From Spirosoma telluris (GTDB lineage Bacteria; Bacteroidota; Bacteroidia; Cytophagales; Spirosomataceae): a stretch of 64,000 bases of DNA. Made by a program: the position numbers and the translations under genes. The stretch lies in assembly GCA_003259005.1 (NCBI GenBank), contig QLII01000001.1, positions 1,364,001 to 1,428,000 of the forward strand, written 5' to 3'. Position 1 is the stretch's first letter, and each line of letters starts with the position of its first letter. This document shows, piece after piece, positions 48,269 through 58,000 of this stretch. The notes under the pieces were generated by a model that did not search any database, had not been told where the DNA came from, and saw only the letters and a list, made by a program, of their open reading frames with translations.

Positions 48269-49759
48269 ATGTCTCTGCATCAATCAGTTTCTTACTGGAT
48301 TGCCTTCCTGCTGATCCTGCTCAACAGCAGTGAAGCATGCTGGGCACAATGCAGTCAGGGATCGATTATCTGCGAAACGTTTGGTGCGGGACCCAGAGGT
48401 GCCTTACCGGCTGGGCAGACAAGCTTTACGTACAGACCCATTACGTGTCCCGGCGATGGTGAATATAATCTGATGGATACGGTATCGGGTGGTTGTCATG
48501 GGGATGCCTGGCATCAGGTGACTCAGGACCATACCCCTAACGATGTACGGGGTAATATGTTCGTAGTCAATGCGTCGTATCAGCCCAGCGAATTTTATAG
48601 TCAACAGGTTACGGGCTTATGTCCCGGCGTGACTTATGAATTTTCATTATGGGCCTTGAATTTGAATAAGATTTTAGAAGCAGGTGCCTGCGATGGCTTT
48701 AGCCTCCGAAACCCGATTATCGTTATGCGCATTGAACAAACAGACGGCACACTTATTAATGAAATTACGCAGCCAGCCATTCCTCGTACCGGAGGTACGC
48801 CAACCTGGGTTCAACTAGCCATGCAATTTTCGATTAAGACCAACACGGATGCCATCGTGGTTAAATTAATCAATCAAGGGCTGGGTGGATGCGGCAATGA
48901 CCTGGCGATCGACGATATTGCCTTTCGGCCGATTCATCCTGAGCTGACCATCCAGTTTCCTAACACAACCAGTACCACAATCACCGTGTGCGCCGATACA
49001 CGCCTGACGTTGCGTGTTGGTAATTCTGTAGGCTATCCAAATCCAGTCTATTTATGGCAACAAAGTCAGGATAATAGCAACTGGACAGCCGTTCCTGGTT
49101 CGGGGCAGATTACCTATACGATTAATCCGGTTCGGGCAGGGCGTACGTATTATCGGCTTCGGAATACCCAGCAAATAAACGAGTCTGCCGTTGGTCGGGC
49201 GCAATGTTCGGCAGAATCAAATGTCCTGATTGTGGATGGAAAGCCGGATGCTCCTTTCAACCTTGGCGATGACCAGACGATTTGCGAGGCCACGTCTCTA
49301 ACCTTAACCGTACCCGGCTCATTACCCGCTGGCACTACCTTTTCCTGGTCAGACCAGAGTGCCAATCCGCAATTTACGGTTACTGCAGCCGGAGCTTACT
49401 GGCTGGAAACGAATCTGGCAGGCTGTACCTACCGGGATACGGTTAACGTAGCAACCCAGAACTGTCATCTGGAAGATACGTATATTCCCGATGCCTTTTC
49501 ACCAAATGGCGACTCCGTTAATGATCAGTTACTCGTTCGGCACGCCGGTCGATTTATAACGTATTTGTTTCGGGTATATGACCGATGGGGGAGCTTGATT
49601 TTCGTCAGTCGCGAACCCGATAAATCCTGGGACGGAACCTTTCATGATCAACCTTGTAGTACGGGTCTTTATGCCTGGACAATGAATTACAGTATTCTAA
49701 ATCGATCAAATCAGGAACGCTATTTTACCCGAAGTGGTCGGGTTATGCTTATTCGCTAA
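48269..49759 (+). CDS. Secreted protein with gliding motility-associated C-terminal (type B T9SS) domain
   Basis: A 496-residue exported protein. Signal peptide (WIAFLLILLNSSEACWAQ), a Cys-rich N-terminal domain resembling the HYR/immunoglobulin-like or jelly-roll adhesion domains of the phylum (SGGCHGDAWHQV, ICETFGAG, LAIDDIAF), two Ig/PKD-like segments, and the C-terminal CHU_C signature YIPDAFSPNGDSVNDQL ... YDRWGSLIFVS. The tail marks substrates of the type IX secretion system. The gene lies within the polysaccharide locus, so it may be an adhesin acting on or with the polymer; that is inference. Confidence 0.85.
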   Translation: MSLHQSVSYWIAFLLILLNSSEACWAQCSQGSIICETFGAGPRGALPAGQTSFTYRPITCPGDGEYNLMDTVSGGCHGDAWHQVTQDHTPNDVRGNMFVVNASYQPSEFYSQQVTGLCPGVTYEFSLWALNLNKILEAGACDGFSLRNPIIVMRIEQTDGTLINEITQPAIPRTGGTPTWVQLAMQFSIKTNTDAIVVKLINQGLGGCGNDLAIDDIAFRPIHPELTIQFPNTTSTTITVCADTRLTLRVGNSVGYPNPVYLWQQSQDNSNWTAVPGSGQITYTINPVRAGRTYYRLRNTQQINESAVGRAQCSAESNVLIVDGKPDAPFNLGDDQTICEATSLTLTVPGSLPAGTTFSWSDQSANPQFTVTAAGAYWLETNLAGCTYRDTVNVATQNCHLEDTYIPDAFSPNGDSVNDQLLVRHAGRFITYLFRVYDRWGSLIFVSREPDKSWDGTFHDQPCSTGLYAWTMNYSILNRSNQERYFTRSGRVMLIR

Positions 49760-49783
49760 TACGTTAGTCTAGTTGTTTATCCG

Positions 49784-50554
49784 ATGATACAGACCTATTA
49801 CTTTCCAGATGTCACGCTGCTTATAACCCATTATAATCGAAGCCACTCGCTGGAAAATTCGTTAACTACCTTCCAACGATTAAACTGTCGGTTTGGCGAT
49901 ATCGTCGTGTCGGATGATGGCAGTAAGGAGCCGCATCGGGTTCATTTGACCCAATTACAGCAGACGTTTGGCTTTCAACTTATTACTACGCCAACTAACA
50001 AAGGGTTGGGTAATAATATCAATAAAGGGCAGGATGCGGTAAAGACGCCTTACACACTTTATGTGCAGGAGGATTTTGAGCCAACAGTAGAGTTCCCGGA
50101 TCGGCTGATCGAATCGCTAAAAATTATCAAAGAACGTCCGGATTTCGATGTTATTCGTTTCTACGCCTACGTACGCTACCCCTATTTGAAGCCCTATAAT
50201 GATGGGTTTTCCGAGATGGTTATACCGCCCTGGGCAACTCGATACACGAAGATTTATGCCTACAGCGACCATCCCCATCTCCGACATAGTTCATTTTTCG
50301 AGAAATTTGGCCGCTATGTGGAAGGGCTTCGACCCGACAAGACCGAATATTGGATGTGTATTTCCTTTATTCAAAAGAAAGGGCAGGGATTATTTTATGA
50401 GAATTTCAAGCAATTATTCCACCAGAAAAATAGCCAGGAAGAGCCCAGTACCTATAGCATGAAGCAGTGGTCTAAAAGTAAAAACTCAGTTCTGGTGTTT
50501 TTTCGCCACATTTATCGACAGGTCAAATACAATTACGATATCTATTTCAGATAG
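49784..50554 (+). CDS. Glycosyltransferase family 2-like, tandem copy A
   Basis: A 256-residue GT-A-like enzyme: VTLLITHYNRSHSLENSLTTF, RFGDIVVSDDGSKEP, NKGLGNNINKGQDAVKTPYTLYVQEDFEP (acidic ED pair). No membrane segment. It is a close paralogue of the next gene, with long identical stretches, so the pair arose by a fairly recent tandem duplication. Donor unknown. Confidence 0.85.
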   Translation: MIQTYYFPDVTLLITHYNRSHSLENSLTTFQRLNCRFGDIVVSDDGSKEPHRVHLTQLQQTFGFQLITTPTNKGLGNNINKGQDAVKTPYTLYVQEDFEPTVEFPDRLIESLKIIKERPDFDVIRFYAYVRYPYLKPYNDGFSEMVIPPWATRYTKIYAYSDHPHLRHSSFFEKFGRYVEGLRPDKTEYWMCISFIQKKGQGLFYENFKQLFHQKNSQEEPSTYSMKQWSKSKNSVLVFFRHIYRQVKYNYDIYFR

Positions 50555-50573
50555 CGTCACCGCTACTTAATCA

Positions 50574-51350
50574 ATGATAAAGACCTACGAATTCCCCACT
50601 GTAACACTGCTGATAACCCATTATAATCGAAGTTCTTCGCTGGAAAATCTGTTAACCACCTTCCAACGGCTAAACTGTCGATTTGGTGATATTGTTGTAT
50701 CGGATGATGGCAGTAAAGAACCGCATCAGCACCACCTGAACCAATTAAAAGAGATTTTCAGCTTTCAACTCATTACCACGCCCGTAAATCGTGGGTTAGG
50801 CAATAACATCAATAAAGGGCAGGATGCAGTAAAAACGCCCTATACACTTTACGTACAGGAGGATTTTGAACCTACGTCCGAGTTTCCAGACAAGTTTGTC
50901 GATGCCCTAACCATTTTTGACCAACAACCTCAATTTGACATCATCCGGTTTTATGCTTACATGCGATACCCCTATCTGAAACCGTTTACGGAGGCATTTT
51001 CGGAAATGTTCATCCCGATCTGGGCGATCAATTACAAGAAGCTTTATTTCTACAGCGATCATCCGCACCTGCGCCGAAGTTCATTCCTGGAAAAATTTGG
51101 CCGTTATGTAGAAGGCATCCACCCCGACCAGACCGAATATCGGATGAGTATTTCGTTTATTCAGAAAAAAGGGAAAGGGCTATTTTACAACCATTATAAG
51201 CAGTTGTTTGACCAGAAAAATAGCCAGGAAGAACCCAGTACAATCCATCGAAAACGGTGGACATTTAGCAAAAATCCGTTCATCGCGACCTATCGCTACC
51301 TGTATCGCCATTTAAAATTCAATTACGACATCCATTTCATGCGGCCTTGA
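50574..51350 (+). CDS. Glycosyltransferase family 2-like, tandem copy B
   Basis: A 258-residue paralogue of copy A, sharing THYNRS, TTFQRLNCRFGDIVVSDDGS, NINKGQDAVKTPYTLYVQED and the end KNSQEEPST. Divergence is concentrated in the mid and C-terminal parts (AFSEMFIPIWAINYKK vs the A copy), which suggests changed acceptor choice. Spacing from copy A is 19 bp. Last gene of the polysaccharide locus on this side. Confidence 0.85.
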   Translation: MIKTYEFPTVTLLITHYNRSSSLENLLTTFQRLNCRFGDIVVSDDGSKEPHQHHLNQLKEIFSFQLITTPVNRGLGNNINKGQDAVKTPYTLYVQEDFEPTSEFPDKFVDALTIFDQQPQFDIIRFYAYMRYPYLKPFTEAFSEMFIPIWAINYKKLYFYSDHPHLRRSSFLEKFGRYVEGIHPDQTEYRMSISFIQKKGKGLFYNHYKQLFDQKNSQEEPSTIHRKRWTFSKNPFIATYRYLYRHLKFNYDIHFMRP

Positions 51351-51363
51351 GCATTCTTGGCGT

Positions 51364-51468
51364 TGCTCACGTCTCCAACCGCATCCTGCTGTTGAGCCGC
51401 CAGGTTAAATTAGGTCTATGAACGCTTAGCCTACCGGCTCGACAGCATCTCCTGCTGTCGGAGACACT
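51364..51468. repeat. GTCTCC...GAGCCG palindromic repeat at the right end of the locus
   Basis: GTCTCCAACCGCATCCTGCT plus GTTGAGCCG, then GGCTCGACAGCATCTCCTG plus CTGTCGGAGAC. An imperfect inverted repeat that could end transcription of the upstream operon. Confidence 0.5.
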
Positions 51469-51877
51469 TATCAAGACCCCAACAAGATTAGCGCTCTACG
51501 AGATCAAAAATTTTTATAAGGAAGCTCTCTAGGACAGGTAAGGGAAATTGCTAAAAAGTCAAAAATTCTACTGGACACAATGTTATAAATCAGGCTGCGC
51601 ATTTTGTATGGCCAGGTAAGCATATTGGGGGCATTGGCGCAAGGTGTATTTTCTGTTATCGCCTAGTGATTTGCTTTCCAAAAGTGCATTGCGCATTATG
51701 CATTGCTTGAAGAGGAAAATAGTTTCCATATGGCGTTAATTCATTGACTATAAGCACATTAACTGGGATATTACGTAAGAAACGCAAAGGATAGTAATTT
51801 TCATTTACTATTGTATTTAGACGAAAAATATGCGTCTATTTACGAGTTAGCTACAACCCAGACTGACCGTTATAACT
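51469..51877. other. Gene-free stretch ahead of the accessory island
   Basis: A 409-bp gap with no gene. It has AT-rich words and a short GCATTGCGCATTATGCATTGC dyad-like segment (51692-51712). At its end, GACTGACCGTTATAAC (51861-51876) sits just before the HNH gene start. That GACTGACCGTTA nearly repeats the sequence before the third island gene (53273-53284, 11 of 12). Confidence 0.5.
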
Positions 51878-52518
51878 ATGATTGACGATATTAAAATAAG
51901 CACAACTGCCATTGACCTTCCACAAATCATCAAGGACATAATTGATTTTTTGCAGCCAGCACTTTCGCCATACGAGACAGTTATTTATTGGTATATGTTT
52001 AGAGATTCCATTGCTGAAACGGGTGACAATTTTACAAGAGGTAGCGTAACACGCTTATCAAAAGGTATTGGCTCTAAGTTTAAAAATGGTGACCAACCGG
52101 TTAGAGCTTCAGACAAAGCTGTTGGTGACAACTTACGAGCATTAGAAGAAAAAGGTGCAATTAAAAAAACGGGAGACACTACGAGAGAAGGAACCCTATT
52201 TAGAATTTTCCTTCCAGAAGAAATTGAGTTGTGTAGACAAAGAATGAAATCGTTTCAAATTGAGCAACTGCCAACTGTTGACTCAAGAAAAGAACAAGCT
52301 TATTATGACATAAAAGAAAATCGACTTAAAATTTTGAGAGAGACAAATATCTTTGTTATAAATGTGGCAAACAGCTGACACGTTTTAATGCGACGCTTGA
52401 CCATATACAACCAGTAAGTGAAAATGGCGACAATTCATATGACAACTTGACAACTTGCTGTTTTGCTTGCAATTCAAAAAGAGGAGCAACACCTATTTTA
52501 GACTTCATTGCTCACTAA
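51878..52518 (+). CDS. Winged-helix-like plus HNH endonuclease protein (frameshifted)
   Basis: About 213 residues. The first 120 look like a helix-turn-helix module (LSPYETVIYWYMFRDS, ASDKAVGDNLRALEEKGAIKK, RIFLPEEIELC). The C-terminus is an HNH nuclease: CYKCGK, LDHIQPVSENGDNSYDNL (DHI with the invariant His; Asn in YDNL) and CCFACNSKRG, giving two CxxC zinc pairs. The join needs one T at TTT 52352-52354. The first gene of the AT-rich island; base use differs clearly from the polysaccharide genes, suggesting transfer. Likely a DNase of a defence or mobile function. Confidence 0.75.
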
Positions 52519-52657
52519 CATGGGCTGCTGCTTACATAGGCGTTATGGTTGGCGGACGAACAAGGACTATACATTTATATTTCAATCGGGCTTTTAGCAT
52601 ATGGGCTGGTCAGACTAGCCCTGATTCCCACCACATTACCAAGGCGAAAAATGTTAG
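52515..52657 (+). other. attC-like palindromic segment between island genes 1 and 2
   Basis: Ends CTAACAT (52515-52521) and ATGTTAG (52651-52657) are exact inverse complements, 143 bp apart, with an inner stem GGGCT/AGCCC (52603-52621). The layout (AAC left core, GTT right core, imperfect palindrome between, directly after a stop codon) is that of an integron attC site. This is a structural resemblance only. Confidence 0.4.
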
Positions 52658-52752
52658 CAGTCCAGTCATGCCGTAAGAATTCAAAAAATGGCTGAGTACA
52701 AAACAAAAAAAATAAGCATTGAAAACGAAAAGTGATTAAAAAAATAAAATTC

Positions 52753-53118
52753 ATGACAGCAACAGCGGAACTATTAGAGGACAGCCTACTTGTGATTTGG
52801 AACGACCGAAATGCAGAAAAACGTTTAGAAGCAATGAAGAAAATCTATGCACCAGACATACATTTTTTTGAAAGTAACACAGGTGATGCACTTGTCGGAT
52901 ATCAAGCAATAAACGAACTCATATCAAAGTTGCAGACAGAATGGCCTATTGAATTTCAGTTTGAATTGAACAAGCCATCACAAGTAAACCATTCGACACA
53001 AATTGTTTCATGGAATCTTGGACCAAAAGGAGCGACACCAGTTGCTACAGGAATGGACGTAGCTATTATTGAAAATGACTTAATTAAATCGCTATATCTG
53101 TTCCTGGACGTTAAGTAA
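52753..53118 (+). CDS. SnoaL/NTF2-like fold protein
   Basis: About 121 residues with NTF2-like pattern: MTATAELLEDSLLVIWNDRN, a helix-turn then YAPDIHFFES, LVGYQAINELISKL and the strands VNHSTQIVSWNLG and GMDVAIIENDLIKSLYLFLDVK. Such cone-shaped proteins are small-molecule enzymes or binding domains; the activity is unknown. Start at 52753 chosen; a GTG at 52732 is upstream. Second gene of the island. Confidence 0.75.
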   Translation: MTATAELLEDSLLVIWNDRNAEKRLEAMKKIYAPDIHFFESNTGDALVGYQAINELISKLQTEWPIEFQFELNKPSQVNHSTQIVSWNLGPKGATPVATGMDVAIIENDLIKSLYLFLDVK

Positions 53119-53152
53119 GCTATAGCGAGCCAAGTAGTGGCAATGCATTACC

Positions 53153-53290
53153 GCTAACATCGTAAGGGCAATAGGTAGGCAAACAGTTGTACAGTTGTAA
53201 ACTCAACATTTGTGCTTCAATTGCGCATTTGTGTTGTGCTAATGTTTTCCAAATTCCTCGCCATCGTCAAGCGACAGACCGTTAACGGTC
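53153..53290 (+). other. attC-like palindromic segment between island genes 2 and 3
   Basis: Begins GCTAACAT (R''-like, AAC core) and ends GACCGTTAACGGTC (GTT core; a perfect 14-bp palindrome at 53277-53290). The middle holds CAACATTTGTGC...GCGCATTTGTGTTG, partly inverse. The ATG of the next gene follows 23 bases later. The right end repeats the sequence found just before island gene 1 (GACWGACCGTTA). Confidence 0.45.
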
Positions 53291-53312
53291 ATTGAAAGAA
53301 CGGCATAACAAA

Positions 53313-53690
53313 ATGGAAAAATCTAAATCAATTGCGGGAATTGTTGGACCGACATTAATAGGTATGGTTTTTTCGGAAATGCGATTATGGAATCCAACGC
53401 TTTATGACACACAGATTGTGCCTCTCATTTATTTAAATGGTGTATTACTTTTTGTAGCGGGATTGGCCATCGTAAAAAGCCATAACATTTGGATTTACGG
53501 TTGGCAAACCTTAATAACAATAATCGGATATAGTGCTATTATAGTTGGTTTATTACGAATGTTTTTTCCCCAAATTCAGAAAGCAGAATTTAAGAATAAT
53601 AATTCTATTTTGATTGTTGAGATAGTTTTAATTCTTATAGGAATCTTTTTGACATTTAAAGCTACTTTTCAAAAAAGAAATAACCTATAA
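53313..53690 (+). CDS. Small four-helix membrane protein of unknown function
   Basis: About 125 residues with four hydrophobic segments (AGIVGPTLIGMVF; IVPLIYLNGVLLFVAGLAIV; WQTLITIIGYSAIIVGLL; SILIVEIVLILIGIFLTF). Not recognised. Short loops and an N-terminal MEKSKS suit an inner-membrane protein. Start at the ATG 53313 rather than a TTG at 53292. Third gene of the island; strongly AT-rich. Confidence 0.6.
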   Translation: MEKSKSIAGIVGPTLIGMVFSEMRLWNPTLYDTQIVPLIYLNGVLLFVAGLAIVKSHNIWIYGWQTLITIIGYSAIIVGLLRMFFPQIQKAEFKNNNSILIVEIVLILIGIFLTFKATFQKRNNL

Positions 53691-53731
53691 TTATATTGAC
53701 GTTGTTAGATGCAACTAAAAACTTATAAATT

Positions 53732-54157
53732 ATGCAGATTCCACTGATAAAAGAGTTTACTTACAATCTACCTATTAAGAACGTGTGGCAGGCTTTAACT
53801 GATACGGATAAAATGAGGAAATGGTATTTCCCTCAACTTCAAAAATTTGAGCCTATTGTCGGATATAAAATTCAGTTTGACGATACCGATTCCGAATATC
53901 AAAAAGAATGGATTGTCACTAAAGTAGAAAAAGGTAAGACGTTTGCACATAGTTGGGCGTATAAAGGCTATTCGGGAAGTTCAGAGGTTATAGTTGATTT
54001 ATTTGAAAAAGGAAACGAAACCAGGCTAAGCGTTACTCAAATAGGTTTGGAAAGTTTCCCAAATCACCCGCATTTTAAAAGAGAGCGATTTGAAAGGGGA
54101 TGGGATAATCTACTTGGACAGAATTTGAAGCATCTTCTGGAAAGTAGTAGTAAATGA
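53732..54157 (+). CDS. SRPBCC domain protein (AHSA1-like)
   Basis: A 141-residue protein of the START/Bet v1-like fold: FTYNLPIKNVWQALTDTDKMRKWYFP, FEPIVGYKIQF, WIVTKVEKGKTFAHSWAYKGY and the end FERGWDNLLGQNLKHLLES, the AHSA1 signature. Binds hydrophobic ligands in relatives; the function here is unknown. GTTAGAT (53704-53710) lies 22 bases before the start, similar to the other island boundaries. Confidence 0.85.
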   Translation: MQIPLIKEFTYNLPIKNVWQALTDTDKMRKWYFPQLQKFEPIVGYKIQFDDTDSEYQKEWIVTKVEKGKTFAHSWAYKGYSGSSEVIVDLFEKGNETRLSVTQIGLESFPNHPHFKRERFERGWDNLLGQNLKHLLESSSK

Positions 54158-54230
54158 TAAAGATATAAATAGCATTCAATCTATTATTGAAATCTTTATC
54201 TAATGACCTTTATTGCTAAAATCCACCATA

Positions 54231-54938
54231 ATGAGTATTAGGCTTTCCCTTTCTTATATAATCGCCTTTCTGTTGCTCACAATTGTCATGTTAGAGCTAC
54301 ATGAAAGTATTCACATTTTAGTAGGAAGGTTAATCTGTGGGTGTTGGGGTGAAAGAGATTTTAATGTCTGGGGATTGTGTGCGGGCTGTGCTGAAAGCCA
54401 CTCTTCGTTTTGGCTTTCAACGCTTGCTGGGCCCGTTTTGTCATTTTCCTTTATGTGGCTGGGCATGTATTGGCTAACGTCTCCTAATGCAAAAGTTAAG
54501 GCTATTGGATTTTCTTTGATTTTTTCCAATATTCCTTTTGGAAGAATTAGCGAAGTCATAAAAGGAGCCGGTGATGAGATGGTAGTTACCAGGTATTTAT
54601 TAAAAAGCCATTTCACATCAACGCAAATGATTTTGATATGCTTAACCGTTGTTTTGATACTCGGTCTCCCTCCTATTAGTCAAGCCTTTCGCTTATTAAC
54701 TAATAAAAAGCCTTGGTTATATATTCTTGGCTTTCTAACGCTCCCAATTGCATTCATTCTAGTTTATATTCTTCTTGGAATGAACACATTGTTAAGTAAC
54801 GGTTTTTTATCAGCCGTTGGCATTATGGGTACACCTCTTCTGATAACTATTCATTCTACAATTGCTCTTTTTTTCTTATTTTCATTAAGAGGAAATCTTT
54901 ATTCCTTAAATACAAATTACTTTAATAAGACACATTAG
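54231..54938 (+). CDS. Multispan membrane protein with HExxH motif
   Basis: About 235 residues with six or seven hydrophobic segments. ELHESIHILVG gives an HExxH motif in the first helices, as in site-2-type membrane metalloproteases (M50). A later LAGPVLSF and GAGDEMVV could supply the third ligand region, but the NxxPxxxxDG motif is not obvious. So a protease function is only a possibility. Start at ATG 54231; TTG 54213 would add six residues. Fifth and last gene of the island. Confidence 0.55.
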   Translation: MSIRLSLSYIIAFLLLTIVMLELHESIHILVGRLICGCWGERDFNVWGLCAGCAESHSSFWLSTLAGPVLSFSFMWLGMYWLTSPNAKVKAIGFSLIFSNIPFGRISEVIKGAGDEMVVTRYLLKSHFTSTQMILICLTVVLILGLPPISQAFRLLTNKKPWLYILGFLTLPIAFILVYILLGMNTLLSNGFLSAVGIMGTPLLITIHSTIALFFLFSLRGNLYSLNTNYFNKTH

Positions 54939-54972
54939 AAATAAAAAAAATCACAGTTTCTATTTTATTTTC

Positions 54973-55014
54973 CTAATGTGTTGTAGCTGAACTTAAGTAA
55001 CTACAACACATTAG
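54973..55014. terminator. Bidirectional hairpin terminator at the island's right end
   Basis: Perfect 14-bp arms CTAATGTGTTGTAG / CTACAACACATTAG with a 14-base loop, flanked by TTTTC and GAAAAA so that 18 of 19 bases pair. It separates the convergent island and glycosidase genes. Confidence 0.8.
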
Positions 55015-55082
55015 AAAAATCTACGTCCATATCAAGTACTATTAACCATAGCAGGGCTTTCTCAAAAAACCTGACTAATCCT

Positions 55083-58000
55083 TTAATTAACCTTTAGAAC
55101 CTTTTGTAGAACTCTCTCGCCGTCCTGTTTAATTTCCAGAATATAAATTCCTCCGGCTAGCTGCGATAAGTCCAGTTTTGCCGAAAAAGCATCGCCTGTT
55201 TTGGAAATTTTTGTTGCCTGATGCAAACGGCCTAGTCCAGCATCGAACAGGTTAACTTCGAGTGGTGAATCACTGACACGTTCGGCATGAATGCTAACAA
55301 AACTGGCTGTTGGGTTCGGAAATACGCGTACGGCTTCTGCCAACGTTTTACCCTCTATTGGTGCCGTGGCCGCTACACGAGCATTCGGAGCTACGGTTCC
55401 GGCTACGACAAAGATCGGGGTTTCGGTGACCGTGAGTTGCACTTTGCCCTGGTTTGTACTGACCATTTGTAGCTCCATATCATTGCTACCAACTTTAGGC
55501 GTATAGATCTGCGCCTGTGTAGCCGTGCCCAAATCCAACCTATAGGTGGCAGTTCGCCCTATCTCATCTGGAACAACCAGCACATAGGCCGATTTACCAT
55601 CTTTCTCATACCGGTCAACAATCGGATCGCTATGCGTTGTTTCCTTATAGGCGTACTCTCCAAAAAGCTTCTTGGTTTGATACAGGAAATCAGCAGCAGG
55701 TCGACGGGTAGTATTGTCGCCATTGGCCAGACCCGAGGTTCCAAACATCCCCCCGTTCCATTATCATCATATAGCTGATAGAAGAACAACTTCTCGATTC
55801 CTTTGCGGGCATAGAGGAGAGCCGTTCTTAGAATCCAGTCGCCCTGCGTTTCGAGGGCTGACTTATTGCCAATAGGTATGGCACGGATTGGGCTGCCCTG
55901 GTTCACATCATAACCCGCTTCCGTAATCCAGACGGGCATATCGTACGATTGCCGATGGGCTGTCTGCCGGAAATCATCGGCAATTTTATTAATCGGGGTT
56001 ACCTCAGGGGCAGCACCTCGGGTAGAGGTTCCGCTCTGCGACGACGAGGTGTTGTCGGCATACATATGGTAGTTGATAATGTCCCAGCACAAGTTCACGG
56101 TACCATCTGGATTATACCCACGATACTGCTTACACCAGTCGATCATTCCCTTGACATAATCAGAACCGGCTGAAGCTGAGGCCAGTCCGCCAATAACCAC
56201 TTTTACGTTTGGATCAGCGTTTTTCACTCCCACACCTGGTCCCATTGTATTCTTATGGCCGTCATAAAAAGCGGACAGGTTAGCCGCATATTCGCGGGCT
56301 GTCTGGTAGGCTTTTCGCCCTTTCCACCATTTATCGCGTTCATTATCGCACTCGATATACTTGATCAGCCCTAGTCCGATTTTAATTGAATTCGGCGTAT
56401 CCCCTGTCCAACGAGGGGTTGTATTCACACTCAGCAAAGCCGGGTTGACATTTGGATTACTACCGTACCGGGCCATGTACTGGAAGCCCGCTTTAGCCTG
56501 TTCCACATAGGAAATGGGGTCGGTAAAATCCTTTCCGTAGCGTAGGGGCACATTTTCACCATCACGTTGATCCGCTGGGTAGGTATTCACCATCCAGTCG
56601 GGCATTGTTTTCAGGCAAGCTAGTACCTCGATTCCTTCTGCCTTGCAGCGTTCGTAAATAGCATCGTAGTTCCAGCCACCACTTAGCGTTGGGTTATATG
56701 AATAGTCACCTTCGTTAGCTTCCAGCTTATTCCAGTCCATGTAGTGCCGGATACCCGCAAAGCTTTTCACAACGGTCATTTTCGCTTCATTGATCTGCCA
56801 GGGCGTGTTCCCATCCTCAAAATTCCATTCGTAGGCATTTACCCCGAGCATATCTTTCAACTTTACCGATTTAGCCAGAGCCGGAGTAAACGCCTGCGTT
56901 GGCGGAGTATAGGAACCATATAATTCCATTTCCGTTGGGAACGCCCCATAGGTGTTGATGACCAGATAGCGGGCATTGGTAATGGGCTGATCCAGCATAA
57001 ATTTGGCATCGCCAGAAGTTGACCGGTTTGGATAAGGCCCTACCCAGCTAGCATATTGATCACCCGTAAAGGTAGCGATGGGAATTCGCTGCCATTGATC
57101 AGTTATGATCGACACCGTCATCGGGTTACTGGTATAATCGCCTGTAAAGTCGTAGAATTTAATGCTTGAGATGGTCATCGTTTCACCGTCCAGCAAGGGT
57201 AATAGGCATCGTAGTTGGGCAATACCTTTCCCCAGCCGGTCTCTACATTCACATCAGTTATCCCATCAAATAAGCCATCCAGTCCGTTGCTCACGTTATT
57301 GAGCTGATACCAGCGTTTGGGGTCAATCGTGATTTTCTGGCCAGCAGCAACAGTAGCTGAGGTTACGATCTGCGTCTGAGACACATTTGTAGCCGCAAGA
57401 AAGGAAGCCGAAGCTGCCTGCGATGCGGTAATGGTAGACGTTCCAGCACTAACAACAGACGCCTTCCACACGCCAGAAGCATTAGAGACTGTAAGAACAG
57501 ATGGATTCGAAGAAGTAAAGGTGACTGGTGTTTCGCTGTTGGTAGTCGTTGCAACAAGGTTAAAATCTCCGTCGCCGACTGCTTTATTGGGTAGGGCTGC
57601 AAACGTTATGACAGCAGGGCTTTGCACCGTACCACCTTGAGTAACGTTAAACCAGTTAAAATTCCAGGCACCCGGATTGGCATAGATGCGCAACACCTGA
57701 CTACCAGCGGCCAACGTAGCCGTCGTGCTGACCGTGGTCCAGTTCTGCCAGCCATAGGTCCGGGGAACCGTCACACTACCCAAGGTTGAGCCATCTTCCG
57801 ACTTGATGTAGATGACGCCATTTCCATAACTATTAGCCACCCGGAACTGGAAGGTGTATACCCCTGCCGATGCTACCGTGACGTTGTAGTCCATCCAGTC
57901 GCCATCGTCGATGTAGCCCAGATTTTGCCCACCACCATCATCGGAGGTTGTCTCAGGTCGAACATCACTCGCTACGTCAAAGCTTTCAGCCTCAATTTTC

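Noticed and set aside
53691-53731. A third attC-like site between island genes 3 and 4
   Set aside because: The gap is only 41 bp; a GTTAGAT word is present but no paired left core, so it was not called.
54155-54200. GATAAAGAT/ATCTTTATC dyad after the SRPBCC gene as a firm terminator
   Set aside because: 9-bp A/T-rich arms with a long loop are weak support; it was not listed as a feature.
51351-55082. Full integron with integrase
   Set aside because: No tyrosine integrase gene or clear attI was found in the window; only cassette-like features are reported.
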